Origin: Mastacembelus armatus
Lineage: Eukaryota > Chordata > Actinopteri > Synbranchiformes > Mastacembelidae
Direction of reading: 5' to 3'
Assembly (NCBI RefSeq): GCF_900324485.2
Contig: NC_046637.1
Coordinates: 27,245,669-27,309,668 of the forward strand
Length of the DNA stretch: 64,000 nt
Position 1 is the stretch's first letter. Each line of letters begins with the position of its first letter. The notes beneath the pieces are model-generated. The model saw nothing but the letters and a program-made list of their open reading frames with translations, ran no database searches and had not been told where the DNA came from. The translations under genes and the position numbers were made by a program. This document shows, one piece after another, positions 30,001 through 41,297 of this stretch.

Positions 30001-31229
30001 AAGTTAACGGACTACTTTCTGTCTTCTTTACTTCACAGAGACCTTCCTGAGATGAGATAAATGTTCTTTCTGTCACTGTCCCTGGACTCTTTCTCCTCAG
30101 GTGCAAAAAGTAATTTTGACTTTTCAGATAAAACTCTACTCCAGACAAGTTGACTACAGCTACAGGATTCTGTAAGTGCTTCACTTTTCTGTGTCCAGGC
30201 TGTAGTGAAATTGAGAAAACTAGACTAACATAAATGTTTTAACTTGTAGTCGTCAGCCCGAACCAACACCGACTCAAACCAAGTATCAGACTTTGGGCAG
30301 CTCCATCTGGAGCCGCACAAGTCTTTATGTTTTTTTTAACATAGCAGTCTTCTCCAAGTCTCCAGACTTTGATGCGTTAAAATGGTGGCGTTGCCCTTTA
30401 ACAGCTTATTCGTGACCTTGGAAACAGCAGGTGTCTCAGTTCAGAGTCGACCTGTTGAGATCATCAAATGTTACTCTGAGCACTTTGAGAGCTCAAGGTC
30501 GACTCGCCTCTTCTGGATCTTTCAGTCGTAATTACACATCTGGTTAATTTTTTTACCCAGGCTGGATGAGTAATGGAAACATGACAGCTGAGCAAACTCC
30601 ATCTGTCCCATCTGGGTGACTGGACCTGAAGTGGAAATATTTTTGTCACTACTTTATACAGTATGTTGGCACAAGGCTTATTTATGTGATCCTTAGCTTT
30701 TGTTACTGTATTAGATGATGTGTGTGTTTAATTGATGCAGACACTGTTATCACTTAGAGTCAGTGAGGCACAGTCATTTTTGGTCTGTACTTGAATAATG
30801 CGTGGACATTTTTCAATGTCAATGACAATGATCCTGTCCGCTCTGTTCTCCACACCACACAGCAGTAGGAAGCAGCAGTAATCACACATTACACATCACT
30901 GGAGATGAGTTTGTATTATCATTGTTATTTCCTGTGGTGTGATGTAAATGGAATAAATGGATCCACTAAGACAAAATGTCGGTTGATTTAATCCAGAACA
31001 ATAGTAGCTTTGCATATTAAACGGATGTTAGTCTGTTTAAATTGTTTCAGAATCAACAGATCATCATCTATTGAGCCATGATTTGGATTTTAATAGTTAG
31101 ATAGTTAAATATAATTATGTTTAGAAAAACACCATAAATAAACTGAGAGAGACGATCTGAGCACATGGGTCTTGTGATGATACAGTGACACAACAGGCTG
31201 TTTATGGGCCGATCAGTGCTGCTGTCTGT
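27057..31229. other. crbn 3' UTR and long intergenic stretch
   Basis: A likely crbn 3' UTR reaches the poly(A) signal at 27809-27814. After that I see only A/T-rich sequence with short, domain-free open frames and no splice pattern. Homopolymer and low-complexity stretches are scattered through it. Confidence 0.5.
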
Positions 31230-31612
31230 CTGGTTAGGGTTCCATCCATCCATCATCTGTACCCCCTTATTTCCTAACCAGAGTCCCAGGGATCTGCTGG
31301 AGCCTATCCCAGCTCTCTCTTTGGGTGAAAGGCAGGGGTCCACCCTGGACAGGTCCCCAGTCCATCACAGGGCCACATAGAGACAAACAACCTCACACAC
31401 TCACACTCACTCCTATGGGCAATTTAGAGTCACCAATCAACCTGACATACATGTTTTTGGACTGTGGGAGGAAACCAGAGTACCTGGAGAAAACCCACAC
31501 AAGCACAGGGAGAACATGCAGACTCCACACAGAAAGGCCCCTGATGGGTTTCAGACCAGGAACCTTCTTCCTGTGAGGCAACAGGGCTAACCACTAACCC
31601 ACCGTGCTGTCC
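31230..31612. repeat. Dispersed fish repeat, copy 1 (LINE 3' end/SINE-like, class not certain)
   Basis: Begins with CCATC units, then carries the widespread fish motif GAGCCTATCCCAGCTCTCTC ... CCACCCTGGACAGGT ... TTTTTGGACTGTGGGAGGAA, and ends near CCACCGTGCTG. It is almost identical to copy 2 at 50410-50776, which shows it is a mobile repeat and that its 83-codon open frame is not a gene. I recall this motif from many fish genomes but cannot assign its family with confidence. Confidence 0.85.
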
Positions 31613-32142
31613 AGTTATGACGACAGTGGATGTTTTCAAATGGCTCAATACAGAAGCTCATCATGTTCATTTCACTTTAAATTATTTTTTAAGTGAATCT
31701 TAAATTCATCGTTGTGCTTTACAAAATTATATTAAAAAAAAACAAAACTAAGCCTCAAAAATAAAAAACAAAGTAGAAAGCTCCATTTATCATTTATTAA
31801 AGTGAAAGTAGCAGAAAGTAAATAAAGCTGAGTGGAAATATTTCTGGGAATGTATCAAAGTTACAGTCTGTATGTTAGTCTATAGCCAATATAAGTATAG
31901 ATATGATACTGTTACTCTTAGTGAAATTGTCACAGCTGATCTGTGGGTTTCAGTCAGGGCTCTGTGGAGGCCAGACCCTCTGCAGTCTTCTTGTCTCTGG
32001 GGTCCTTCTTCATGAGGTCTGGCTTGCTGTAGAACGAATGGGGGGGCCGATCAGACGCCTCCCCGGTGTGATGGATTTGAATGTGTCTGTATTTCTCAGC
32101 ATCAGGGAAACCTCTAACCTGCACAGCTGACTGCTCAGCCTT

Positions 32143-32640
32143 TCAGCTCCCTTCAGTCTTCAGGTTACAGGCAAACATTTCAAACTCGGCCTCATCAGTC
32201 AGCCCAGAGCACCTGCTCCTGTTCGCACCGTCCCAGCTCTTGTGTTTTCGAGCATCGTCTTGGCTTTTTTTCATGCTCGGGCTCTGGCCCTTCAGCTCTC
32301 TTCTGTTAAGACCACATCTGGCCAGACTTCTCCGGACTGTGGACGGATGCACCAGGGTCCCGCTGGTTTCCGCCAGATGTGAGCTGATGGCGCTGCTGGA
32401 CATGGTCCGGTCTCGAAGGGACGTCAGCTTGATGTGTCTTTCGTCCGCGCCGCTCAGTTTCCGGGGCCGACCGCTGCGTCTCTGGTCCTCAACCTTTCCG
32501 GTTTCCTTGTGTTTCTGCAGAAGCGCCTGGATGGCACATCTGGAAACACCTGTCTGCCGCGAGATCTCCACCTGTGACAGCCCTTGCTGGTGCAGGCTGA
32601 CCACCTTGAGCCTCGTGGCTATGCTCACCTTTGCCATGGT
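32143..32640 (-). mobile_element. Tc1/mariner-like transposase, N-terminal part, truncated
   Basis: An uninterrupted minus-strand frame of 164 codons starts MAKVSIATRLKVVSLHQQGL. It contains the paired-type helix-turn-helix pair of Tc1 transposases (LSQVEISRQTGVSRCAIQ; SSSAISSHL ... HPSTVRRSLARCGL) joined by a GRPRK AT-hook-like linker. It stops after a DEAEFEMF block resembling the WTDESKFEVF region that holds the second catalytic Asp. The rest of the DDE catalytic domain is not recognisable and I did not find clear terminal inverted repeats, so this is a dead fragment. It lies alone between crbn and the receptor gene. Confidence 0.85.
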
Positions 32641-32799
32641 GCGAGGTTTTTGGACGGCACCTCTACAGCATCCTCAGATTATAGACAAGCGGGACGGACT
32701 ACGACCCCGACACCGGGGCGGAAGTGGTTCTTCCTCGCCTGTTTTGTCAAAGTACCGGAGGATGAAGATGAAGACAGCGCCAGAGATGAGTCTGATCTG

Positions 32800-34760
32800 C
32801 ACTAAATGGATTATTGAAGAAAATAACTGGTTGGTTTCACCCTTACAGCACTTCTGTGAGGGAATAAGGAGTTTCCCTCTACAAACCTGGACCCGTCATA
32901 GTTTAACATTAGATTATTGTTCTACTTCAATAACTTACTGTGTCTCCATGATGAAGCCATAAGTGTTAATCTGATAATTATCTTATTTTTGTAGCTATTT
33001 TACTATTTTACAAATGACTACAAATGTTCTTTTTTTCAATTTATGTTACTCAGAGTCATAATAAGTCATGAATGTCTGTTTACTGTTGAGCACAAGGAAT
33101 AAAAATACATCACCAGTGTGATGATGGTGAATCTGGTCTTGGGTGCTTCTGACCACTGGGAGCTAATAATCCATGTAAAGGTCATAAAAGTAATCATGCA
33201 AAGAATTTATAGCTGTGTTTTCCAGGTGACATCTGGAGTCCTGGAGACCCGTGAGGATCTTAGCCTCATGGCGTGAGGCTGAAAAAGCAGATGGGAGTCA
33301 GGCTGTTTGAAGAATAAAGCAAATGTTAGGATGACTTCAGGGACTTTTTTGTTTTACTCCACACAGAATAGAACAAAACTTACTAGTTAAATATTTTGCA
33401 GTTCTGCTGAGATGTGTTTTAAATTGTTCAATGCAGATTCATGATTATATGACTGCTTATTGAAATAGACCTAGAATGTCAATATTTGACCTAATAATTA
33501 GCAGGTCAAAGTGGTGCATGGAAAGATGTTTGACTACGCTGTGATTACTTGACAAACATAAACAGTCTCTCCTGCACCAAATAACAAATAACTGCTGGAT
33601 TGTGTGTACATGCAGCACACACCAAAGACACCAGGGAGTCTCCAGAATGACAGCAGAAGAAAAATAATGGCCAAAGACTAATTTCATCTAAAGTCCTGGT
33701 TAGAGTCATTTCTCCTTGGTAAAAGCATTTTATCCTGTTTCTGTACTTACCTGGCTGTACTGTAGTTGAAAATAAATAGGTCACTTCCCTACATTTCTGT
33801 AAATTTACTCCCTAATAATATAATATATATTTCCATTACATACCATCAACTCTTACATCAATAGAAAGATTCTTTAGTGTGATCATTATTTAAATGAGAA
33901 TTAATCTAAATGGGCTCATTGCAAACTACCTTTTGCTGACCATAACTGCACCGTGTCATTTATGGGTTTTCAAAAATATACATTTTTTATATTATTTGTT
34001 GAAACACAAGTAAAATGACAAAGTACATCGGAGAACATGACTTTATTTCACACTTTGATTATAACATAAACACTTTTCCACTAATAGCATACAGTCATTC
34101 ATTGTGTAATTTTAAAACACTTTATGTTCCACAGATGTGAAGTGACCAATGGGCTTCACAGCCTTTACAGACAAATATGTTGAATTTCATGTTTTAAAAA
34201 ACATTTCTTGTTGATTCATGAAAAGGTTGTTGTGTTTGCTTTCACTCTGTTGGTTTTCTCTAAAAAATATGACCCAGGATCTTCTACCTTTCTGTCTCTG
34301 AGCATTTACTTGGTATCTACTTGCATTTTCCTCACAATTCTGCTCATGCAAACAAACAAACAAACAAACAAAAAACAACAAAACTGTTGTGCCAATACAT
34401 AAATATTTATACGACTAAATTCAATTCGTGAGTTTGTTTGAAAAGTCCAAATCCAACGAAAATGCCACAGGTAAGACAAAGTGCTTCCTTTACTTCCTCA
34501 GTGTGTTGGACAAATCAAAGCACCATTTGCATTTGTCATCGGTCAACGTCACCAATCAACAACATGGTGACCCATTTCTGTTTTGCTTTTGGTGACTGTT
34601 TCTATGACACATGACATTTTGTATGTCAAAGACCAAGATAGATACTGAACCCTAAAGCTTGTCTTCATATCTTCTGTTCAGAAGAAACACTCGGAGCTCG
34701 GGAGCAGCTCCTGGAGTCGCTACGTTTTCCCTTTTCCAGATTCATTATCTTCCTTTGGAC
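32800..34760. other. Intergenic, includes the probable receptor 3' UTR
   Basis: A/T-rich sequence without a supported gene. On the minus strand it follows the stop of the V2-type receptor gene, and an AATAAA (minus strand, 34042-34047) could end that transcript. A short (AAAC)n run lies near 34349-34372. Confidence 0.45.
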
Positions 34761-36014
34761 TCAGACATTTTTGAAGCTCATGTACAAAGTGCTGACCATC
34801 GTGGCCTCTTCATGCATCGAGTCTTTACCGTCGAACGGTCGCCGGCACAGGAATCTCACCATCCTTTTGGGAAACTGGTCGCTGAACAGAAGATAAATGC
34901 AGGGATTGGCGCAGCTGTTCAGGCTGGCGAGCAACATCAGGATGGTGAAAGTTGCAGCTGGAACGACAAAAGAAGCGTAAAGCGTCACAGCGTTTCAAAG
35001 AACTGTAATTGGTGACGTTCATATGTTATGGTACTTGTGCGTAAATACGCATCTCATGGATTCCAACTTTATGTTAATAACGAGGCCTTATTTGAAAAAA
35101 AAAAGCAAAGCAAAGTATAAGAATAAACCCTATTAAACTGAGTAGCAACCAGTAATAATTAATGGCCTACTTTCTTTGGGCGCATCGGTGTCCCAGGCGG
35201 ACCAAAGTTGGACAGTGAAGAAGGGAGCCCAGCAGACAATATAAGCCAACACGATAACCACTGTCATCTTCAGTGTCTTGACCCTGGCCTTGGACATGCC
35301 TGCCACGCCGCTGGCACGGGATGGCAGCGGGAAACCCACGCTGCCCTTCTGTTGGGTCTTCTGGTACAGGTTGATCTGGATGGCTCGGCAGATGCGCACT
35401 TGGCAAACAACAACTGTAATAACAGGTAAAACGAAAATGACCAGTGTGGTCCAGGTTACGTAGGTCTGCAGACCCCACGGCTGGATAAACGTAGCCCAGC
35501 AGTCAAACACCCCAGGTGCAACCTCGACCTGTGAGAAAATGAAAACCTGCGGCAGACTTCCCAGCAGAGAAACCCCCCAGGCGACACACACTGGGATGTT
35601 CAGTCTTGTGCGTGTCCGCTGAAACGTCACCATCGGGTTGCACACTGCTTGGTATCTGTCCACCGTCATCACCACGATCATGTAAGTCGATGAAAACATG
35701 CCGAGAACTTGTAGATATTTAACCAAGCGGCACACCAGGTCTGGTCCGATGAATCTGTCTGTGATGTCCCACATGAGCTGCGGGCACACCTGGAAGAAAG
35801 CGACCACCAGGTCCGACAGGCACAGGTGAAACACGAAGACGCGCATCCTGGACATCTGTTTGCGCTGCCTCCAGAGGACAATCAGCAGGGCAGTGTTGAG
35901 GATAGCTGCGCTAACAAAGATGGCACCGAGTAGTGCAATCTCCACTTTAGCCAAACTCTCGTCTCTCTCCACGTCCTCTGGATCCACAGAGTCACTGTCA
36001 TTCAGAGAAGGCAT
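34761..36014 (-). CDS. avpr2-like: Vasotocin receptor, V2 type (class A GPCR)
   Basis: A seven-helix receptor for arginine vasotocin. V2-type receptors couple to Gs/cAMP and act in water balance; whether this copy does so is inferred. Two exons on the minus strand, 36014-35171 and 34957-34761, total 1041 nt, or 346 residues. The single intron falls after TM6 (WDTDAPKE), the usual place in this family. Family features: N-terminal Asn sequon (NDS), [34 protein letters not shown], the FDCW of extracellular loop 2, [12 protein letters not shown] and [10 protein letters not shown]. The RVFVFHL and [14 protein letters not shown] blocks resemble V2 more than oxytocin or V1 receptors. TM7 has NPCIY where mammalian family members have NPWIY. 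The cytoplasmic tail is short. Which teleost V2 subtype this is cannot be decided here. Confidence 0.9.
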
Positions 36015-37591
36015 TGGGTCGTGAAGGAAAGTGGCTGAAAAACAGGCTGTTCTGGAAAAAAGAATGAATTAGTCTCATTTTTACATCACATATTGAAAGT
36101 CAACATTTTTTTTAAAACAAAAATGATCCTGAAAATATTTGTATATTTAGCTCTACTGTATGTTTGGCAAAAACTGAAGACTTCTCATTCTGAAGTTTAA
36201 GGGCAACATTTTTCTCATATCGTTTTATTTGTGCCTACCTATAGTTTTTAGATTTCCGATGGCAAATTGAAGCGCTAGTGTTGGGGCTCAGTTTAGGTTG
36301 GGAACAATCTCTGCAGAGGAGGGTGGTCTTGCCACAGTGTTTTATGTGAGAATAAAACTGGGTGGAGCCTCCATTCATGCATGTTATGATTATCAGGCCT
36401 GGATTATTACAAAATAAAGCCTCCACCCGTGCTCATTCTTTCATTATGAGGCTTATTTCATTAGATATGATAAAGATATTTCATTATCTTTATTAATCCC
36501 AATAACATTTGTTTCATCATACCCAAAAAATAACAACTAGGAATATGCCAGAAATACACTAGAAATAAACCTTAAAGCTGCACATTATCTATAATATGCT
36601 GTTTTCATCCAACCAGCAAATTGAACTTCTCCCTGCAAGGAAATCAGCTCTGTGTTGGCCATAAAATCCCAATCAACTGGTGTCTGACAATTTACACTTT
36701 AATAAGTTCTCCTCTGTATCTTAAGGGTATCCCTTTCTGCTAATGTACCATTTATATAATTTGGCTTGGTTTATAAACTATAATTGATGCATTTTAAATG
36801 ATCAAAACATCAATAATTAATCATTTATTGAAGATGTCTAAGTCATGACTAAGCACAACCTTTGGGCTACAAATTTGTGGCAAACTTTTAGTGAGCTTTA
36901 TGGAGACCTCACTAATGTGCTGCTTTAATCCTGTTCCTGATTGGACCAAAAGTTCATTTATATTCATCTTTTTAACATTTGAAACTGCATTTATTTGGTT
37001 ATTTTATTTATATTAACGATGACTGTTAAAAAAGTGAAAAACACGGTACCTTTTGTTAAATACGTATTAATGATAACTGTAGACTTGATGGCTCCCTATT
37101 ACATTTATGTACAGATTGGCAGTTATTTATTTATTTGTTTGTTTGTTTGTTTATTAATCACTTAATTAAAGCTTTATAGCCTTTAGCTCTGATGAATTTG
37201 TATCCATGAACGTGCGTTTTCACGTCAGTCACGTATGAAACGTATCCAGGGTGACTCATGTGTCGTCACGTCTCTCTCAACCAATCACAGCACAGAAAAG
37301 CTTGATGCTCCATTTTCAACCGGAAGGGTGAATGTAAACAAAATAGTTCGAGAGGACGAATATTCGGTTTCCTCAGTAACTAGGTGTTATTATGAAGCAG
37401 CGTTAGTTAGTTAGCGTTAGCTGTGGGTTTGACCATGTAATGAAACTGAACTGAGTTTGTAGTAAGTTACACATCATTAGTGCGACGAACTCGACGGCAG
37501 CCAACATTTATGAGTGTGGTGTTAGCTGGCTGCTAGCTAACGTTAGCTAAACATCGTAGCGTTGAATAGCTTTCTAAACGGAGCAGCACCG
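36015..37591. other. Divergent intergenic region between V2-type receptor and vhl
   Basis: The two genes point away from each other, so both promoters must lie here. The left part is A/T-rich. The right part (about 37270-37590) has a CCAATCA box at about 37281 and GTTAGCGTTAGCTG and CGTTAGCTAA words shortly before the vhl ATG. A TTTA/TTTG simple repeat lies at about 37125-37155. No third gene is seen. Confidence 0.5.
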
Positions 37592-38918
37592 ATGCCTCAA
37601 GAGGGAGAGCAGCCTCTTCCCCTGGTTCGCTCAGTGAACAGTCGAGTACTCATCAATGCTGTGTTTTATAACCGCAGTCCCCGTGTCGTGCGACCGTTGT
37701 GGGTCGATTACCGCGGGGACCCTCATGCGTATGAAGACCTGCAGCCAGGGACGGGACGGAAAATGACGACGTTCGTTGGTAAAGTAGCTCCAGTGTCACT
37801 AAATACTTATGCAAAAGGCGTTAGAATAACTGTTCTTACTTTAAGGTTCCTTTGAGAAATTATCTTGGTTTTAAACGCAGATGCTATTCAGTGGTCTGAC
37901 CACCGAAAAGTGTTATCAGAGAAGGTTTAGTTCAAGTCGTGATGTCTTGATTTGCAGTTTAGATGGGCAGTTTGTCATGTGATGTGCCGGTGGGCTGTGT
38001 AGTTTCTCATTTTAATGTTTTATGTGCATGTGCATGTGCTCCCCAGGTCACCCATGGATCTTCCGAGATGCAGAGACTGATGAGCCTCTGAGGGTCAACT
38101 GCAGAGAGCTGTTTCTTCCTAAACCAGCAGACTATGGAAATGTTACATATGCAATTATCACATTACCAGGTGTGATTAGCTATATGAATATATTTACAGT
38201 ATTGTTCAGTGTGTAGCAAGTCAAGTTCAGTGTGAACAACATGTGTTGTTTGATTGAAAAGGCTCTTAAATGGTGCTGTGATCAATTTCCCATCAGATGT
38301 TTGAAATGACCAAATTACAGACATAGAATTAGTGGAAATATTAGCACCTGCCACACCAGTATTATCTGTTCATGCAAGTGATTTCATTTTATTTGGTTGG
38401 ATTTTAGTCTTTTTTTATTTCAACCACACTGTCATAAGATGGAGGTGAATAGTATTTGTTGTGTCGTGTCAAAAACATCACAATACTTTTACAGAAGCAC
38501 ATGGTTAGACAGAAAAACCCACAATCCTGTCATGGGTGTCATCAATTTGTCAGCTTTCTATAGTTTTGCCTGCCACCAGGTGCAAGTGTTTCATTCAGGG
38601 CCTACACTGTTGATTCAGCTTTTTTAAAAATAGAAATATGAAAAATGATCTTTGTTTAACATTTTCCTAATACCTGAAAAACATTTTTCTGTCTGTACAG
38701 TTTATAGCCTCAAGGATCGTGCTCTTCAGGTTGTTCGCCGTCTTGTACGACCAGAAGACTACAGGACATTGGAAATAGCACGGAGTCTCCAAGAGGAGTT
38801 GGAAGATCAGCCCAGTGTTCTGAAAGATCTCCACCGCATGAACCAGCGAGTAGAGCAGCATTTACTGGAGAGGATCCAAGGCCAGGAGGAAGGAGACATG
38901 AAACTGGATGGACATTGA
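37592..38918 (+). CDS. vhl: von Hippel-Lindau tumour suppressor-type protein
   Basis: VHL is the substrate receptor of the CUL2-elongin B/C ubiquitin ligase and captures prolyl-hydroxylated HIF-alpha. Three exons (37592-37778, 38047-38169, 38701-38918) total 528 nt, or 175 residues. The organisation is the same as in human VHL and the protein starts like the short human p19 form, lacking the acidic repeat. Beta domain: [34 protein letters not shown]. Alpha domain: [20 protein letters not shown] and a long C-terminal helix. The HIF-pocket Tyr98, His115 and Trp117 (human numbering) are kept; His110 and Ser111 are both Thr, and the BC-box Cys162 is Ala. Synteny with tatdn2 and ghrl supports true vhl, but the substitutions leave room for a divergent vhl-like paralogue. 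A poly(A) signal lies at 39658-39663. Confidence 0.92.
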
Positions 38919-40095
38919 TTATTTTTGGACAGCAATACTGTAATGCACATTATTAAAAATACAAGAGGCGAGTTTTATAAAATAAGACAAAACATTGAAG
39001 TTACTCTTGGAATAAGTCAGCAGTTCTTATAGAGACTTAAATTTGCTGCAAAGGAGACTTGGTTTGATCTGCAACCTGTTTGTCACATTTAATTACTGAC
39101 TTTAGGAAATTATTTCCTCACCAGAAATAACTGTAAATACCTTTTTCCTGTAAGTAAGCCACATTTATATATAAGGTCTTGTTCAAAAAAGGCCACCAAA
39201 GAACTGTCGAGATTTTCAGCCTTTAATATGAGTCTTATCACATTTACAAAGTTCTGTAATTAATTAATTCCCTAAAAGGCATTTGAGCATTTAACAGACA
39301 GAAGAATATGTTGTCATGAAAACAGGGTTATAGCTGATTTTCTGTTAATATTAAAATTTGTAAAGAAAAAACCTTGGTTAAAAAGATCTTGTCACATTTA
39401 AAAGGAGTTTTATATGGTATTATAATTTTAGTATGGTATTATAATATTCCTATTGGGAATGCCAGAGATAAGGTTCTTTGAACTAATCTCCCCTCAAAAA
39501 ACATCTTAGTTTTGTTATTATTCTTTATTTGTGTACTGAAGAAAGGAGAGATATGCTGTATGTCCTACAGGCTGAAAGGTAAAGGTGCTTTGAAGAGTAT
39601 TTATTCTACTTATTTGCTCATCTTCCAAGTACAGCAAGTGAATGCTAACTATAGAACAATAAACATAAAAACTACAAGAAAATCTTGAAATTGTGATCTG
39701 ATTTTTCATTGCATTGAAGGCCGTTCAGAAAATATTACTTGTTTTTGTGTAACATGTATCTTGAAAGTTGAGTGCAACAATCAAACCTTGACTTTCACTT
39801 TTTTACTTTTCATATCCAACAGTTTGTGTACCGACAACACACAATTATACCACTGTGTGTATCAACTTTTGTACAAGCTGAACAACTTACTTAAACATAA
39901 TTAACACTTGCACAAGCCCAAATGTACAATTTCAAAGACAGACTGGATATAAATATCCATTCCAAGTGACGTTAAAATCATAACAATTATAAGCAGCTCC
40001 AGTTTACCGCAGCAGGGGTACTGTTGCTAAGCAGCAAAGTAACACAATCCATCTTTGCGTGTGTGAGACGAACCAGATCCAGTAAAATCAGGAAC
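38919..40095. other. vhl 3' UTR and promoter of the next gene
   Basis: A/T-rich 3' UTR of vhl up to AATAAA at 39658-39663. Further right, an imperfect X-box-like palindrome GTTGCTAAGCAGC lies near 40023, in what should be the promoter or 5' UTR of the unrecognised gene at 40096. Confidence 0.4.
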
Positions 40096-41293
40096 ATGCA
40101 GGCAAGAGAGAAGAAAAGAACATTGGACTCGAGTCGTTTCAGGGGAGAGCAGTAAGTCCTCAGACATTGTCAAGAGCTTTCTTTATGCCTCACACACACG
40201 CACAGTTTTTGTTTTTAAATTCAGTGTTGTGCATGATGTTAGAAGGAAAAGGGTGCAACTATTATTATTCTCTTCTTTCATATTTTCACCAGTTTAACAT
40301 TTTGGCCAAGGGATCATCCAGTGATGTTTCCACATCTCCAGACAGATCACTGGAGCAAAATGAAAACAATGGTAAGATGAGATGGAGCAAATTTGTCTTT
40401 TGTACTAATTTTAACAATAACTGAAGACAAAACATCAACCTCTCTGTATTCTTATCATGTGCTGTTATTCCCTCTTAGGTACCAGTTTGCCTTGTATCAT
40501 TTCCAGCTTCCTTCTTAAAGAGCAAAGGTTTGTGAAAAGCACCCTGTTTACGAGATAATATATAACTGAGGGGACAAGGAGAGCACTTCATAAGCTACAG
40601 ACAGGGCAAGTCTGTACATAGAGTAGCTAATATCAAGAAAGATACGGCTCTAAACTGTTTTTCTATGCCGTAGGGTGTGAATCACATGAAGGTGCTCTAA
40701 TCCATACCATCACCACCAGCAGCAGTCTGTTACCTCCTCTGACTCAGGATGAAACTACCACTAATGATCCTCTTCACTCTATTGTGCAATCACACAGTAG
40801 GTCATACATTATCAATAGCTGTTTAAAAGATCACTGTTAAATTTACATCCCTGTTATTTCACTATTGCATGTTTTTCTTTAGGCATCCGTCATAGCACAC
40901 CAAAAACCTCACCTCAGAACATGCCTCAGTACAGGAATGTGTTCAATGACCGTGCCAGGAGGGGCTTCTGCTACTGGCTAGTGGAAAAAAAGAGCACAGC
41001 ATGTAAGTACTCACCCACTGCTGCAGCAAAGTGTCACCAATACAGTAAGCATCACCTTGGTCTAACATGTGTATGTGAACAGATAATATGTGCCTTCTGT
41101 ATTTCAGAAAAGGAATGCACTTCTGTCACACAGTGTTTTTAAGAAGGGCTTGTATTTTAGAATTACAAATATTCCTTAAAATCTAGGTTTGTTTTTTCAG
41201 GGGCCATATGACATGTATTTTTATTTCTTCTTTTCAGGTAAGAGAAACAGTTTTGGTGCCTATAAGACCTCCCTGGGATTACCTAAAGTCTAA
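40096..41293 (+). CDS. Unrecognised six-exon gene, about 160 residues
   Basis: I do not recognise this gene. Six exons with GT-AG junctions join in one frame from an ATG to a stop: 40096-40151, 40293-40371, 40479-40527, 40674-40796, 40883-41002 and 41238-41293 (483 nt). The stop overlaps a poly(A) signal (AATAAA, 41292-41297). The protein starts MQAREKKRTLDSSRF and is basic at both ends. Its middle is Ser/Thr-rich and likely disordered (TTSSSLLPPLTQDETTTND). The most gene-like part is the basic, aromatic C-terminus: MPQYRNVFNDRARRGFCYWL, then VEKKSTA and KRNSFGAYKTSLGLPKV. There is no signal peptide or membrane helix. An alternative joining skips exon 3 and reads exons 1-2 in another frame, but has no start codon in that frame. 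It sits between vhl and tatdn2, where human has IRAK2; it does not resemble IRAK2. Exons 4-6 are the safest part. Confidence 0.6.
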
Positions 41294-41297
41294 TAAA

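Noticed and set aside
31325-31576. 83-codon open frame on the plus strand, almost the same as the one at 50484-50735
   Set aside because: Both lie inside copies of the same dispersed repeat, so this is repeat sequence and not a conserved gene.
32081-32962. 293-codon plus-strand open frame
   Set aside because: It is mostly the reverse complement of the Tc1-like transposase frame, with no domains and no splice context.
40092-40371. Alternative reading of the first two exons of the unrecognised gene (EHAGKREE..., FNILAKGSSSD...)
   Set aside because: It has no start codon in frame and an upstream stop. The ATG-started model through exon 3 keeps phase at every junction. Not fully excluded.
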